Shown here piece after piece: positions 35,549 to 47,863 of a DNA stretch of 64,000 nucleotides (position 1 is its first letter; every line of letters begins with the position of its first letter). The stretch is from contig JAUQPB010000005.1 of the NCBI GenBank assembly GCA_030550585.1, positions 36,962-100,961 of the forward strand, given 5' to 3'. The notes under the pieces are model-generated. The model was not told the DNA's origin. It saw only the letters and a list, made by a program, of their open reading frames with translations, and searched no databases. This stretch comes from Thermoproteota archaeon (lineage in GTDB: Archaea; Thermoproteota; Thermoprotei_A; Sulfolobales; Ignisphaeraceae). A program made the translations under genes and the position numbers.

Positions 35549-37669
35549 ATGAGGGACGGGTTAGAACTTTTATTTAGACCAAGGTCAATAGCAGTAATAG
35601 GCGCTTCAAGAGAGCCGACAAAGCTTGGATACGCAGTTTTAAAGAATATTGTTGAAAGTGGGTACAAAGGAAAGGTATATCCAGTGAACCCGCATGCCGA
35701 TCAGATAATGGGGCTAAAAGCATATAAATCGGTGCTTGACATTCCTGATGAGGTTGATGAAGCGGTTTTTGTTATACCAGCACCAGCAGTTCCAAGTGTT
35801 CTAGAAGAGTGTGGTAAGAAGGGTGTTAAATATGCTGTGATAATCTCTGCTGGGTTCAAGGAGATTGGTGGAGAAGGTGTTGAGAGGGAGAAGAAAGTTG
35901 TTGAGATAGCCAAGAAATATGGCATAAGAGTGCTGGGTCCGAACATACTAGGTGTAATAGATACCCACACACCATTGAATGCATCATTTGGCTTAACACC
36001 CCCAAAAGGAGGTATAGCATTTGTCTCCCAGAGCGGAGCTTATCTAGCTGCAATAATGGACTGGGCTGTTAAAACTGGGATAGGATTCTCAAAGATTGTC
36101 AGTCTTGGTAACAAAGCTGATCTCAATGAAATTGACTTTATAGAGTATCTAGCAGAAGATCCAGCGACAAAGGTTATTCTACTCTATCTCGAGTCTATAG
36201 CAAATCCAAAGAAATTCATAGAAGTGGCATCTGAAGTTGTGAAGAAAAAGCCTATACTACTCATCAAGGGTGGGATGACTGAGGCAGGGGCAAGAGCAGC
36301 ACTAAGCCACACAGGGTCTATGGCCGGTGGGCCACTAGCTGTGCAAACAGCTATGAAGAAAGCTGGTATAGTGCTGGTATCAGAGCCTACAGAGTTCTTT
36401 GACTCGGCACTAGCATTCTCATTAATGGAGAGTTTGCCAGGCGATAGAATAGCTATTGTAACCAACGCTGGTGGACCAGGTGTTATGACAGCTGATCTAG
36501 TTGCTTTGTCAGGCCTCAAACTAGCTCAGCTATCGCCGCAAACAGTAGAGTATCTGAGATCCAAGCTACCGCCAATGGCAGCACTAAACAATCCAATTGA
36601 TGTTATAGGCGATGCTAAGTCGGATAGATATGAGGTTGCCTTAGACGCTGTTCTAAAGGATCCGAATGTAGATGCTGCGATAGTCATACTCACACCACAA
36701 GTTGTTACAGAGCCTGAGAAAACAGCTGAGGTCATAATAAACATGCGTAAGAGGTATCCGCAGAAACCAATTCTAGCGGCGTTCATAGGAGGGCCTAGAG
36801 TTGAGAAAGCTATTGAAATGCTCAAAGCTGCTGGGATACCTGTGTACGAATCTAATGATAGGGCTGTAGCAGCTTTAGCTATAATGAACAGATATAGAGT
36901 TGTGAGAGAGAGATTGATGGAGATAGCGAAGTATGTAAACGAAGTGGCCAATTTGCCAGATATAGATGAGAAGTCCGCACGGGCTTTAATAGAGAGGGTT
37001 AGAAGCGAGGGAAGGAAGGTTCTGCTGGAGGTAGAGGCCAAGGAGCTGGTGAGGTACTATGGCATACCCGTTGCAACGACAAGGCTTGCTAGATCAGAGG
37101 ATGAAGCTGTTGCCATTGCGAATGAGCTTGGATATCCAGTTGTGTTGAAGATAGCCTCGCCAGATATTATACACAAATCTGATGTTGGTGGGGTGAAGAT
37201 CAACCTAAACTCGGAAAGCGATGTTAGAGAAGCGTATAGGGCTATAATGGCAAATGTGAAGAGGAATGCTCCACAAGCACGAATATATGGAGTGGTTGTG
37301 CAGGCTATGGCCCCAGCAGGAAGAGAGGTCATAGTCGGTACGGTAAAAGATCCTCAGTTTGGACACATGATAATGTTTGGTCTTGGAGGGATATACACAG
37401 AGGTCTTCAGAGATGTTTCATTTAGCTTAGCACCTATAACAAGCTATGAAGCAAGGGAGATGATTATGGAGACAAAGTCGTATCGCCTATTAAAGGGCTT
37501 TAGAGGGGAGAAGCCAGCAGATATAGAGGCTATTGTCAATGTATTGGTTAGAGTGGGTAGACTTGTTATGGACATACCAGAAATAGCTGAAATGGATCTG
37601 AATCCAGTATTCGTATACGAAGAAGGTAAAGGATGTAAAGTAGTTGACGCTAGAATTGTCCTAGAATAA
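35549..37669 (+). CDS. ADP-forming acetyl/acyl-CoA synthetase, fused alpha-beta subunits
   Basis: The alpha part (1-450) starts GLELLFRPRSIAVIGASREPTKLGYAVLKN. It includes GGIAFVSQSGAYLAAIMDWA and the phospho-His region RAALSHTGSMAGG. The beta part is an ATP-grasp domain: YYGIPVATTRLARSEDEAV, YPVVLKIASPDIIHKSDVGGVKIN, VVQAMAPAGREVIVG and FGLGGIYTEV. It makes ATP from acyl-CoA and ADP, the archaeal route for energy from acetyl-, aryl- or branched-CoA such as Ior products. The ATG at 35549 follows TATATTTATAAACC (35500-35513); the earlier TTG at 35522 would be too close to it. Confidence 0.9.
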   Translation: MRDGLELLFRPRSIAVIGASREPTKLGYAVLKNIVESGYKGKVYPVNPHADQIMGLKAYKSVLDIPDEVDEAVFVIPAPAVPSVLEECGKKGVKYAVIISAGFKEIGGEGVEREKKVVEIAKKYGIRVLGPNILGVIDTHTPLNASFGLTPPKGGIAFVSQSGAYLAAIMDWAVKTGIGFSKIVSLGNKADLNEIDFIEYLAEDPATKVILLYLESIANPKKFIEVASEVVKKKPILLIKGGMTEAGARAALSHTGSMAGGPLAVQTAMKKAGIVLVSEPTEFFDSALAFSLMESLPGDRIAIVTNAGGPGVMTADLVALSGLKLAQLSPQTVEYLRSKLPPMAALNNPIDVIGDAKSDRYEVALDAVLKDPNVDAAIVILTPQVVTEPEKTAEVIINMRKRYPQKPILAAFIGGPRVEKAIEMLKAAGIPVYESNDRAVAALAIMNRYRVVRERLMEIAKYVNEVANLPDIDEKSARALIERVRSEGRKVLLEVEAKELVRYYGIPVATTRLARSEDEAVAIANELGYPVVLKIASPDIIHKSDVGGVKINLNSESDVREAYRAIMANVKRNAPQARIYGVVVQAMAPAGREVIVGTVKDPQFGHMIMFGLGGIYTEVFRDVSFSLAPITSYEAREMIMETKSYRLLKGFRGEKPADIEAIVNVLVRVGRLVMDIPEIAEMDLNPVFVYEEGKGCKVVDARIVLE

Positions 37670-37713
37670 AGGCAAAAAACTTTTCTATTTTCCTCATTGC
37701 TAATATGAGTTGT

Positions 37714-38535
37714 TCATTTCCTGAGTTTGCTCAACAGTTTTAATAGCTCTTTGTCTCCCTCATAGTCTCCTGCACAAGTTGCTATAATCCCATCAACAAT
37801 ATTCTCGAGCTTCTCTGCATAGGCTAAGGCATTTTCCATCGCTGTTGTTGGACTCCACCCAATCCTCGCAAGTGTCTCTGCGTTTCTGGGCGTCTTCACT
37901 AAGAAGTATGTATAGAGCGGTACACCCAGCCTTTTTAGCTCAGCTGAGACCTTTTCTAAAACCGGAAATGTTTCATCTGTTAACCTCATAAAGAATGCGA
38001 AATCCCATCCACTCTTAACCCTGCTAACCATATCCTCAACACCAAACTCTTTCACTCCATACCTATCCCTCACAGGTCTAGGAGACAGCAGACAGCCAAG
38101 CTTGACACGCTTCAACTTTATTTCCCTCCTCAGAAAATCTCTTGCCTCCTCCGACCTCCTCCAATATCTCCCTGCTAGCGGTTCACCAAACTTAGGCTCG
38201 TCACCAAAGGTGATAACAAGCCCGTCAAGTCCAACAGCATCCGCAGCCAAAGCTAGGGCGGCAACCTCCACAGGCCCTTTATAATTCAGTACAAAGATAG
38301 GTACAACAATTTTATCTGGGTATTTAGTCTTTAACACACAGCCAACAGCTGTTCCACTGGGAGCTGGCACACCAGCCGCACTATCCGTTATATTCCAGCC
38401 ATCAACAAGATCCTTAGTCTCTTCAGCCATCTGCAAAAACTTTCTTGTTGGGACAAACTCATGCAAAATCTTCATAATCCCATCACGCAGATCTTGGTGT
38501 ATATGCTCTAACCCTACTAAAATTTCTTTGATCAC
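37714..38535 (-). CDS. Methylenetetrahydrofolate reductase-like protein (MetF fold)
   Basis: This 273-residue TIM-barrel protein has the MetF-type opening HEFVPTRK. It continues with GWNITDSAAGVPAPSGTAVGCVL, VEVAALALAADAVGLDGLVITFGDEP, LGCLLSPRP and FAFFMRLTDETFPVLEKV. Crenarchaeal MetF-like proteins lack some family residues and their electron donor is unclear. A role supplying methyl-pterin to MetE or ThyX pathways is plausible. The GTG at 38535 is used; an internal ATG at residue 21 would also keep the barrel. Confidence 0.7.
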   Translation of the reverse strand: MIKEILVGLEHIHQDLRDGIMKILHEFVPTRKFLQMAEETKDLVDGWNITDSAAGVPAPSGTAVGCVLKTKYPDKIVVPIFVLNYKGPVEVAALALAADAVGLDGLVITFGDEPKFGEPLAGRYWRRSEEARDFLRREIKLKRVKLGCLLSPRPVRDRYGVKEFGVEDMVSRVKSGWDFAFFMRLTDETFPVLEKVSAELKRLGVPLYTYFLVKTPRNAETLARIGWSPTTAMENALAYAEKLENIVDGIIATCAGDYEGDKELLKLLSKLRK

Positions 38536-38612
38536 TTACCAGTATTGTTTATACACAAATTCATTTGCATCTTTTCTCTTGGATAATGTAAGAGTATGGT
38601 TGTAGGTAGCCC

Positions 38613-40841
38613 CTAGCCACATCCGATCTTTTCCCACTTCACATCAAAGCACACATCTTTCTCGATTTCTATGCTGCCTACAAGCTTTATCTTCCTAGAT
38701 GATGTTCCCACCCTTATTTCATAAACACCCTTTTCTACTACCCATTTGAACCCGTTGAAGCTTGCTAGATATGTTATTGGTATAACTATCTCTATATCCT
38801 CTTCTTCTCCAGGGTTCAAGAGCCTTGTCTTCTTAAAGCCCTTCAGCTCCTGGAATGGCTTGTCTAGCTTTCCTCTAGGGGCTCTAACATATATCTGTGC
38901 AACTTCCTTGCCAGGATATCCTCCAACGTTCTTGACTTTGAACCTCACCTTCACTGCTTCTCCTTCAAAAGAAATGTTTAGGTCTCTATATTCAAAGTCT
39001 GTGTAGCTAAGTCCATATCCAAATTCGTAAGCAGGCTCTAAACCGAAGGAGTCATAGTATCTGTAGCCAATGTATATGCCCTCCTCATACACAACTCTGA
39101 TAGGATCATTTCTCGGCTCTCCGGGAAATGTTCTCATAGCTGGTGTTTCATAGAGATCCTTTGGCCATGTAAATGGCAGCTTTCCGCTGGGAGATACCTT
39201 GCCCACTAAAACATCTGCAACAGCTCTTCCAGCCTCTTGACCGGGCATCCATACAACTAAGATAGCGTCCACCAAGTCTCTCCAGCTGACAACATCAATG
39301 GGGCCGGGGATGTTGAGCAAGACAACAACTTTTTTGTTGCGCCTATGGAATGCTTCAGAGACTTTGCATATGAGGTTAAGCTCGTCATCTCTCAGATAGT
39401 AATCGCCTTTGACAGGGTTTCTATCGCGTCCCTCAGTAGCTGTCCTAGAAATAGTTATCACTGCTACATCATTTCTCTCCGCAACTCTATCTAGAAACTC
39501 TTCACTGAACACATCCTCGGCTACCTGCATATACTCTAGAGCGTCAATGGCATTCTCCATAAGCTCGAAAAGTAGCAGAGATATCATATCGGCTTTCTTA
39601 TCTTTCAGGACATCGACACGCATAGCTCTAATGAATTGTGATGGGTCAAGCGATCCGAAGACCATTGGCAATATGTTGTTATATACCTTCTCAACCTCTT
39701 CATCTATAGACACACCTGCCTCCTTAAGGCCACTTGCAATAGATACTATGCTGAGGGGATAGGTTGTCCCGCTACCAAGCCCTCCTTTAGCTGTGCGATA
39801 GGATCCCTTGCCAAATAGGGCTACCTTGGCCGAGGGTTTTATTGGCAGAGCCCCATTGTTTTTAAGGAGAACAAACCCTTCTACAGCTGCTCTATACGCC
39901 ACCTCTCTGTGTTTATCGAGATCTGGTTTTCCAGAGGGTTTGTAACCCCTAGCCTTCGGTGTCTTGGCTATGAGGTTGAGCACATTTCTTACTCTTGTGT
40001 TTATTGTTTCCTCATCTATTTGCCCATTTCTATAAGAGTCTATGAGAAGTTGCAATGTTTTGTCGTCGCCAGGCATTATAAGGTCTATGCCTGCCTTAAT
40101 CTGTTCAACTGGGTTGTCCCCTGCCAGCCAGTCTGTCATTACAAGACCTTTATAGCCCCAGTCCCTCCTTAGAACATCTGTCAAAAGCCACTTGTTCTGC
40201 ACACAGTATTTGCCAAGGAGCTTGTTATACGCTGCCATGACAGCCCATGGATCCGACTTCTTGATTGCTATCTCGAATGCTCTGAGATATATCTCTCTCA
40301 GAGCTCTCTCGGACACGACTACGTCTATCCTAGTTCTATTTGTCTCCTGCTCATTTGCTACAAAATGTTTGAGTGTTGCCCCGACTCCCGCACTCTGCAC
40401 GCCTCTGACATAGGCAGCTGCCATCTCCCCACTCAGCAGGGGGTCTTCAGAAAAGTACTCGAAGTTCCTACCACCTAAGGGAATTCTATGTATGTTGAGT
40501 CCTGGTGCCAAAACAACGTCTACACCATACTCCCTAGCCTCCTCACCTATTGCTTTCCCAACCTCTTCAACAACCTCTGTATTCCACGTAGATGACAGTA
40601 AAATCTCGTTAGGAAATGCTGTAGTCAGATAGAGCCTATCTTCACCAAGTCTAACTGCAAATATGCGTATACCTGCAGGACCATCGCTGAGAATAATAGA
40701 TGGTATGCCCAGCCTGGAAACAGCCCTCGTCTCACCAGCAGCTCCAGGGACAGATTTAGGCACATCGAAAAAGCCTACACCTACAAGTAGCGAGAGTTTT
40801 TCCTCAATGCTTAGCTTTGAGATAAGCTCTTCTACGTTCAT
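38613..40841 (-). CDS. Glycoside hydrolase family 3 beta-glucosidase
   Basis: This 742-residue enzyme lacks a signal peptide, so it is probably cytoplasmic. GH3 traits are LSDGPAGIR, GGRNFEYFSEDPLLSGEMAAAYVRG, TLKHFVANEQETNR, the nucleophile Asp in GLVMTDWLAG, the second domain with VLLNIPGPIDVVSW and VWMPGQEAG, GKLPFTWP, and a C-terminal fibronectin-III-like domain (EFGYGLSYTDFEY onward). It should release glucose or xylose from beta-linked sugars. No carbohydrate transporter is adjacent. Confidence 0.92.
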   Translation of the reverse strand: MNVEELISKLSIEEKLSLLVGVGFFDVPKSVPGAAGETRAVSRLGIPSIILSDGPAGIRIFAVRLGEDRLYLTTAFPNEILLSSTWNTEVVEEVGKAIGEEAREYGVDVVLAPGLNIHRIPLGGRNFEYFSEDPLLSGEMAAAYVRGVQSAGVGATLKHFVANEQETNRTRIDVVVSERALREIYLRAFEIAIKKSDPWAVMAAYNKLLGKYCVQNKWLLTDVLRRDWGYKGLVMTDWLAGDNPVEQIKAGIDLIMPGDDKTLQLLIDSYRNGQIDEETINTRVRNVLNLIAKTPKARGYKPSGKPDLDKHREVAYRAAVEGFVLLKNNGALPIKPSAKVALFGKGSYRTAKGGLGSGTTYPLSIVSIASGLKEAGVSIDEEVEKVYNNILPMVFGSLDPSQFIRAMRVDVLKDKKADMISLLLFELMENAIDALEYMQVAEDVFSEEFLDRVAERNDVAVITISRTATEGRDRNPVKGDYYLRDDELNLICKVSEAFHRRNKKVVVLLNIPGPIDVVSWRDLVDAILVVWMPGQEAGRAVADVLVGKVSPSGKLPFTWPKDLYETPAMRTFPGEPRNDPIRVVYEEGIYIGYRYYDSFGLEPAYEFGYGLSYTDFEYRDLNISFEGEAVKVRFKVKNVGGYPGKEVAQIYVRAPRGKLDKPFQELKGFKKTRLLNPGEEEDIEIVIPITYLASFNGFKWVVEKGVYEIRVGTSSRKIKLVGSIEIEKDVCFDVKWEKIGCG

Positions 40842-41163
40842 ACTTTAACACAATGTTTTGATACTACATAGCTGTGGGTATTTAAATGTAGTTTAGGCAT
40901 AGACTTAGACTACTCGAAACAAAGTGTGTCACCATACCACCACGCTCCACATATTTCAATGGGTATTGCATCTACATAGCTGCTATCTCTAGAGATCTAT
41001 GGATCTATTACTATAAAAATCGGCCAAAATCCATGGCAACAATTCTCTATGAAATTTCTAAGAGTGATTCAACTCCAAAAATTTTTATTGAGGCTTATAC
41101 ACCACTTGAATATATATAACTGATTAAAATCACCAGACTTTTTGCGTTGCATAGGTGAAGATG
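40842..41163. other. Intergenic region between GH3 and nfnA
   Basis: This is a 320-bp gene-free stretch. The GH3 side has A/T-rich sequence (GGGTATTTAAATG near 40873) suitable as its promoter. The nfnA side has TATATATAAC near 41111-41120. I see no RNA gene, repeat or conserved small ORF in between. Confidence 0.4.
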
Positions 41164-43388
<2,225 letters not shown>

Positions 43389-43552
43389 TGAAACAGTTCA
43401 GAGCAGAAGAGCAAACCTCTGAAAATAGAATGGAGACAGAAGGTGTTTATTCATAAACAGAGTTATGAGATCTGCGATGACACAGAAAATGGTTGCTCTA
43501 CATACAGCTTTGTTGTCCACAAAACATAATTTATTATAATTTATAACATAGC

Positions 43553-44950
43553 TCATATATTGTCTACTAAAACTTTTTTCATTTCGTCATAGCATTTGAC
43601 AAGGGTTTCAGATGTCAATAGCTGTGGCTCTCCCCCTTTCCTCCATATGCGAGCATATATTTCACCTTTTTTACCAAGCAGCACCTTAACCACTATGTCA
43701 CTTAGTGATGCATCTGTATTGTATTGTTTTTTCGATATCCTTGACGCAACCACGATGTCCAGCACCTTCTCGTCTTTAAGTCTAGACGCTACTTCGAAGA
43801 ATCTTGCCACATAGTCTCTGTAGCTCATACTCATATACCTTGTTTCAAGACCATGAAAAACAATTGCATCGACAGCTCCTAGAGGTCTGACTAATTGATA
43901 TGGGTAGTAACTTGGTGATATAGCAAACGGGTTTATCCCCATAAACGAAAAGTGTTTTTCAACTGCTTTTTTAGCTTTGCTAGAGTCTATACCCAAAGAC
44001 TCTATGCCCTCTATGAAAATATTCTTCAAGGTCTCTGCAGAGTATCTAAAACTCAGTACAAATATCCTTAAATTGTTTTTCAGGGCAAATGCCAGCAGAT
44101 ATATGGGCATTTCCCTGCGTTCAAAAATCCTAGCATTGGGTGGATGTGAGACGTAGATCACCTCACCTCTTCTAACATATCCAATACTATTCTTAAATGA
44201 ATCACATACAATATCAAGCCTCTCCCCCTCAGGAGATATTGTTAACGGCACCTCAATAGGATGTAGAACAAAGCCGGCACCCTCAACTATCATGAATGGA
44301 AACTCTGAAACCATTATCAGCGCTCCCCTAGCTTTTCTCACCTCCATATATCTAACGAGAAAACCTTTCTCGATCCTGTGCTTGAGAATAAATATTGCAT
44401 CAGCAACAAATTCCAGCGATCCTAGATCCAGAGTTTCGTGTCCAAATGGAAGCTCTGCAATGAGAATTACAAGCCCATTTATAGTGTTGGAGAGTTCGTA
44501 GAAGTAGTTTTGTAGCCAAGCCCTCTTAGCTAAGCTTTTCCCAACGGCATCGAGCAGAACGTTTATAGAGTCTATAACAACTATTCTCGGTGTGTAGGAA
44601 GTTATTAAAGCGCTTATCTCGGAGACTATAGAGTCTATAGCTAGTGTTACTGGAAACTTAACAAATTTTAGATATCCGCTGGACTCGGCAGAGTGCATGT
44701 CGAGGCCAAGTTTCTTCGCAACGTTGAAGAGCCTCTCTTTACCTTCTTGAAAGGATATATAAAGACATTTATTCCCATTAACAGCATTTGCATAGCATAT
44801 CGTCGATGCTAGTGTTGTTTTTCCAGATCCCGGGTGGCCAGCTATGACAATTGCTGATGGAGAAGCAAGCAAATCTCCAAACATTTTATCTAGGCCATAG
44901 ACACCAAAGATAAGATCTTTGGACAAGTTGTTCACCACTAATACTCTCAC
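43553..44950 (-). CDS. KaiC/RecA-like ATPase
   Basis: This 465-residue protein has one KaiC-type RecA domain (residues 10-235): Walker A AGHPGSGKTTLAS, the KaiC block CLYISFQEGKERLFNVAKKLGL, Walker B PRIVVIDSINVLL. The C-terminal half (from about 240) does not show a second P-loop and is unassigned; FVLSFRYSAETLKNIFIEGIESLG could be a degenerate repeat. Archaeal KaiC-like proteins have mostly unknown roles. It lies downstream of birA, same strand, with a 61-bp gap. Confidence 0.78.
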   Translation of the reverse strand: MRVLVVNNLSKDLIFGVYGLDKMFGDLLASPSAIVIAGHPGSGKTTLASTICYANAVNGNKCLYISFQEGKERLFNVAKKLGLDMHSAESSGYLKFVKFPVTLAIDSIVSEISALITSYTPRIVVIDSINVLLDAVGKSLAKRAWLQNYFYELSNTINGLVILIAELPFGHETLDLGSLEFVADAIFILKHRIEKGFLVRYMEVRKARGALIMVSEFPFMIVEGAGFVLHPIEVPLTISPEGERLDIVCDSFKNSIGYVRRGEVIYVSHPPNARIFERREMPIYLLAFALKNNLRIFVLSFRYSAETLKNIFIEGIESLGIDSSKAKKAVEKHFSFMGINPFAISPSYYPYQLVRPLGAVDAIVFHGLETRYMSMSYRDYVARFFEVASRLKDEKVLDIVVASRISKKQYNTDASLSDIVVKVLLGKKGEIYARIWRKGGEPQLLTSETLVKCYDEMKKVLVDNI

Positions 44951-45011
44951 ACAGTTTTGTAAAGCGGTTGGCAGAAACTATAAATAGCTTTTGTAACAGC
45001 GATTAAACATG

Positions 45012-45977
45012 CTAGGCAATGTTTCTTAGATGTATAACGTCTCCGACATACACCCTACTTATGCTATTCTCTTTTGTTCTTATCCTCAGAGCCCCATCAT
45101 CCTCTATATCCTCTGCAATGCCCTCAATCTCTTGGCTAAATGTTATCACCTTTACTCTTCTCCCTATTGTTGATGAGAGTCTTCTCCACTCATCTAAAAC
45201 TTCTTTCCCCTCTCCCTGTCTGAGCTTTGCATAGACTATGTCAATATTTTTAATTATATTTATTAAAAGTGGTATTCTTGGTATATCAGAGCCCACAACA
45301 CTCTTTAACGTTGTTGCAGTGTCTAGTAGATGGCTGGGAAGATCATTGTTGACGTTAACACCTACACCAAGAACTATGTAGCGAATCTGATCCGCTTCTA
45401 AAACACCTTCTATGAGAATTCCGGCAACTTTCTTTTCGTCAACCAGAACATCGTTTGGCCACTTAACCCTTGCCTCGATACCAAGCAGACTTTTTATAGC
45501 TTTTGCAACAGCAACAGATGAGGCAAGGCTTAGTAGATGCATGTTTCTAAGATGCTTCGGTTTGAGTATAATTGAGAGCCACAGCCCACCTCTAGACGCT
45601 ATCCATTGCCTGCCCATTCTACCTCTCCCACGCCTGAGCTCCTCAGCAATGACAACAGTGCCCTCTGGAGCGCCACTAGATGCTAGGGCATGTGCAACAT
45701 CTTGTGTCGAGTCGCAAGAGTCTAGATAGTGAATATAGTATCTAAGACTCGTATCCACAAATTCGACATATCTATACGCATGCGAAATATCGTCGAGATC
45801 GGCAAGCCTGTAGCCGAGTCTCGGATGAACATCCACTATGAAGCCCCTGGAAACAAGCCTCTTAATAGCTCTGTTAACCGTTGCTCTAGAAACCCCTAGG
45901 GACTTGGCTATCGAAGCCCCAGATACATAGTCTCTGCTCATCAGAAGAATCTTCAAAATCTCGTTCTCAATTACCAT
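45012..45977 (-). CDS. birA: Bifunctional biotin-protein ligase and biotin repressor
   Basis: This 321-residue protein starts with a winged helix (residues 1-62: ILKILLMSRDYVSGASIAKSLGVSRATVNRAIKRLVSRG), so it can bind DNA. The ligase domain has YLDSCDSTQDVA, the biotin-binding loop ELRRGRGRMGRQWIA, KWPNDVLVDEKKVAGILIE and a C-terminal SH3-like domain. It makes biotinyl-AMP, biotinylates the carrier protein, and probably represses the bioY promoter. It is the last gene of the bioY-ecfAA-ecfT-birA cluster, 18 bp after ecfT. Confidence 0.93.
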   Translation of the reverse strand: MVIENEILKILLMSRDYVSGASIAKSLGVSRATVNRAIKRLVSRGFIVDVHPRLGYRLADLDDISHAYRYVEFVDTSLRYYIHYLDSCDSTQDVAHALASSGAPEGTVVIAEELRRGRGRMGRQWIASRGGLWLSIILKPKHLRNMHLLSLASSVAVAKAIKSLLGIEARVKWPNDVLVDEKKVAGILIEGVLEADQIRYIVLGVGVNVNNDLPSHLLDTATTLKSVVGSDIPRIPLLINIIKNIDIVYAKLRQGEGKEVLDEWRRLSSTIGRRVKVITFSQEIEGIAEDIEDDGALRIRTKENSISRVYVGDVIHLRNIA

Positions 45978-45995
45978 AAATCACAGCCCAAGATG

Positions 45996-46601
45996 CTATC
46001 TCCGCCTGTCCAATCTGAGAATTTTTGATCTCGTTAAAATAGCTTCTACGCTCTGCATAGAGGAGTAGAGTGCTATAAATAAAAATGCTTTTACAGATGC
46101 TACAAAGGTTTCAACTCTATCTAGATAGGAATTGCAAGGCAGATTATTTCTATACAACTTGTATATAAATACCCATTGCATGGGAAGCGACTTCAGCAGT
46201 TTAACTGATAGCGCTAAAGATATTCCCAACGATGGAGATAGCCTATATGACAACTCTAAGAGCTTTGATATATTTATACAGCTCATCAATGATATTGATA
46301 CCATTGCCACTGTAGCAATTCTAAGAATGTTTATAAGAATTGTGCTAACATCTACGAAACCTAACACAACGAATTGTATAATAGATGCAAATAGCGTGTA
46401 GATAGTGGCGAGAGGTGTAACAGCCTTTGCCACACCAGCTAACGCCCCTAGGTTTACGGACATCGATAACACAATAGCAGATACGAGAATTATTAGTAGA
46501 AACTGTATGTTGCTAAGCATCGATACAGCAACAGCTATGGCTATTGCAACAACTGTTGCTTTTATTGGATGCAGAGCCCTTCTACAGGAAGCGCTTGTCA
46601 A
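45996..46601 (-). CDS. ECF transporter transmembrane T component (BioN/CbiQ-like)
   Basis: This 201-residue membrane protein has about five helices and a cytoplasmic segment SCINISKLLELSYRLSPSLGISLALSVKLLKSLP that resembles the EcfT coupling region. The Ala-Arg-Gly motif expected in T components is not clear at the C-terminus (EAILTRSKILRLDRRR). The gene overlaps the ATPase gene by 4 nt and lies between it and birA, which supports the biotin transporter assignment. Confidence 0.75.
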   Translation of the reverse strand: MTSASCRRALHPIKATVVAIAIAVAVSMLSNIQFLLIILVSAIVLSMSVNLGALAGVAKAVTPLATIYTLFASIIQFVVLGFVDVSTILINILRIATVAMVSISLMSCINISKLLELSYRLSPSLGISLALSVKLLKSLPMQWVFIYKLYRNNLPCNSYLDRVETFVASVKAFLFIALYSSMQSVEAILTRSKILRLDRRR

Positions 46602-47863
46602 TTGCTATTCCCATTCAACTGTTTTACAACACCACCATCAATCATATATACCCTAGGAAATTTCATTGCAAAATCCAGGTCATGTGTTGCTACAAGAATT
46701 GCCTTGCCATCTTCAATCAAATGGTTGAACGTCTCCAGCATAGACTCTCTAGCCATGCAGTCAAGCCCAAGCGTGGGCTCGTCAACTATAATCACATCAG
46801 CTTTTGATATATATGCTAGTGCCAGTGACAATAGCCTTGCCTTTCCAACGCTAAGACTATAAACATTTTTATGCATTTCATTGCCAAGCCCAAACATCTC
46901 TAAAACATCTTCTACACAATCTCTAAACCTGTGCCTATTTGCAAAGAGCCTTACAACCCCTTCTACAGTATCGCTGGGAAACCAGTAGACAGGGTTTTGG
47001 GGCACCACAAAAATCTTTTTTCCTCTATAGACAGTCACCTTACCGCTAGACGGTTTTATGATGCCAGCCAACGTGTTTAGCAGTGTTGTTTTCCCTGATC
47101 CATTTCTACCAACAATTGCCACAGCCTCTCCAAGGCCTAATGAAATGTTAGCCCCCTTGAGAATGTGCTCTCCATTAAGTACAACATGTATGTTCTCAGC
47201 CGATATAACAGTTTTGCTTACGTCAATTCCTCTAAGACTTGGGGTTTCACTGCATTCAAATGGATTTTTTCCAATCTCTATAAAAATGTTGCAGTACCTC
47301 TTAACAAGATCTACTCTGTGATCAACTACTATTATGGCAACACCACTCCTTTTAGCAAAACCTTTTACATACTCAAAAACCTCTTCTATGCTCCACCAGT
47401 CTATATGTGAAGACGGCTCGTCTATGGCTATAAGCTTAGCGCCGCTTGCCAACGCAGAATAAAGTAGAAATCTGTATAGCTGGCCATCAGAAAGCTTGCT
47501 AATGTCCCTATCCAAATCAAAGTTGCAATTGCATTTGCCTATCCCCAGAATCGCAAGCTCCTCTCTAGGGGTAGACGCTATGAAGAAGCTGTAGACATCT
47601 TGGGGAACATATGCTACAAGCCCTCTACGCAAAGCCTCTAACGGACCCAATCCACAAACTTTTATATCGCCTTCAACTCTAAACCCTTTGTACAGCTCCT
47701 GCAAAACACCTGTAACAACTTTGAGAAGAGTTGTTTTGCCAGAGCCTGTTGAACCAAAAACACATGCAACATCACCTTCACCAACACTTAGCGAAACCCC
47801 CTTCAAAATCTCTTTTTCTCCAAACCAAACAAACAGATCGTCAACCTCTAGAATGCTACCCAA
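46598..47863 (-). CDS. ECF transporter ATPase, two fused ATP-binding domains
   Basis: Two complete ABC domains are joined. The first has GSTGSGKTTLLK and LSDGQLYRFLLYSALASGAKLIAIDEPSSH. The second has GRNGSGKTTLLN, LSVGKARLLSLAL and ADVIIVDEPTLG. This replaces the EcfA/EcfA' pair. The frame opens at 47920 inside bioY. GGGG at about 47875 and a TTG at 47863 fit a start overlapping the bioY stop by 8 nt; a TTG at 47869 is the alternative. It energises biotin uptake with BioY and the T component. Confidence 0.87.
   Translation of the reverse strand: MGSILEVDDLFVWFGEKEILKGVSLSVGEGDVACVFGSTGSGKTTLLKVVTGVLQELYKGFRVEGDIKVCGLGPLEALRRGLVAYVPQDVYSFFIASTPREELAILGIGKCNCNFDLDRDISKLSDGQLYRFLLYSALASGAKLIAIDEPSSHIDWWSIEEVFEYVKGFAKRSGVAIIVVDHRVDLVKRYCNIFIEIGKNPFECSETPSLRGIDVSKTVISAENIHVVLNGEHILKGANISLGLGEAVAIVGRNGSGKTTLLNTLAGIIKPSSGKVTVYRGKKIFVVPQNPVYWFPSDTVEGVVRLFANRHRFRDCVEDVLEMFGLGNEMHKNVYSLSVGKARLLSLALAYISKADVIIVDEPTLGLDCMARESMLETFNHLIEDGKAILVATHDLDFAMKFPRVYMIDGGVVKQLNGNSN

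Noticed and set aside
43389..43400. TGAAACAGTTCA, identical to the 12-mer at the bioY promoter
   Set aside because: It lies between two convergent gene ends (nfnB and the KaiC-like gene), where an operator has no promoter to act on; probably chance.
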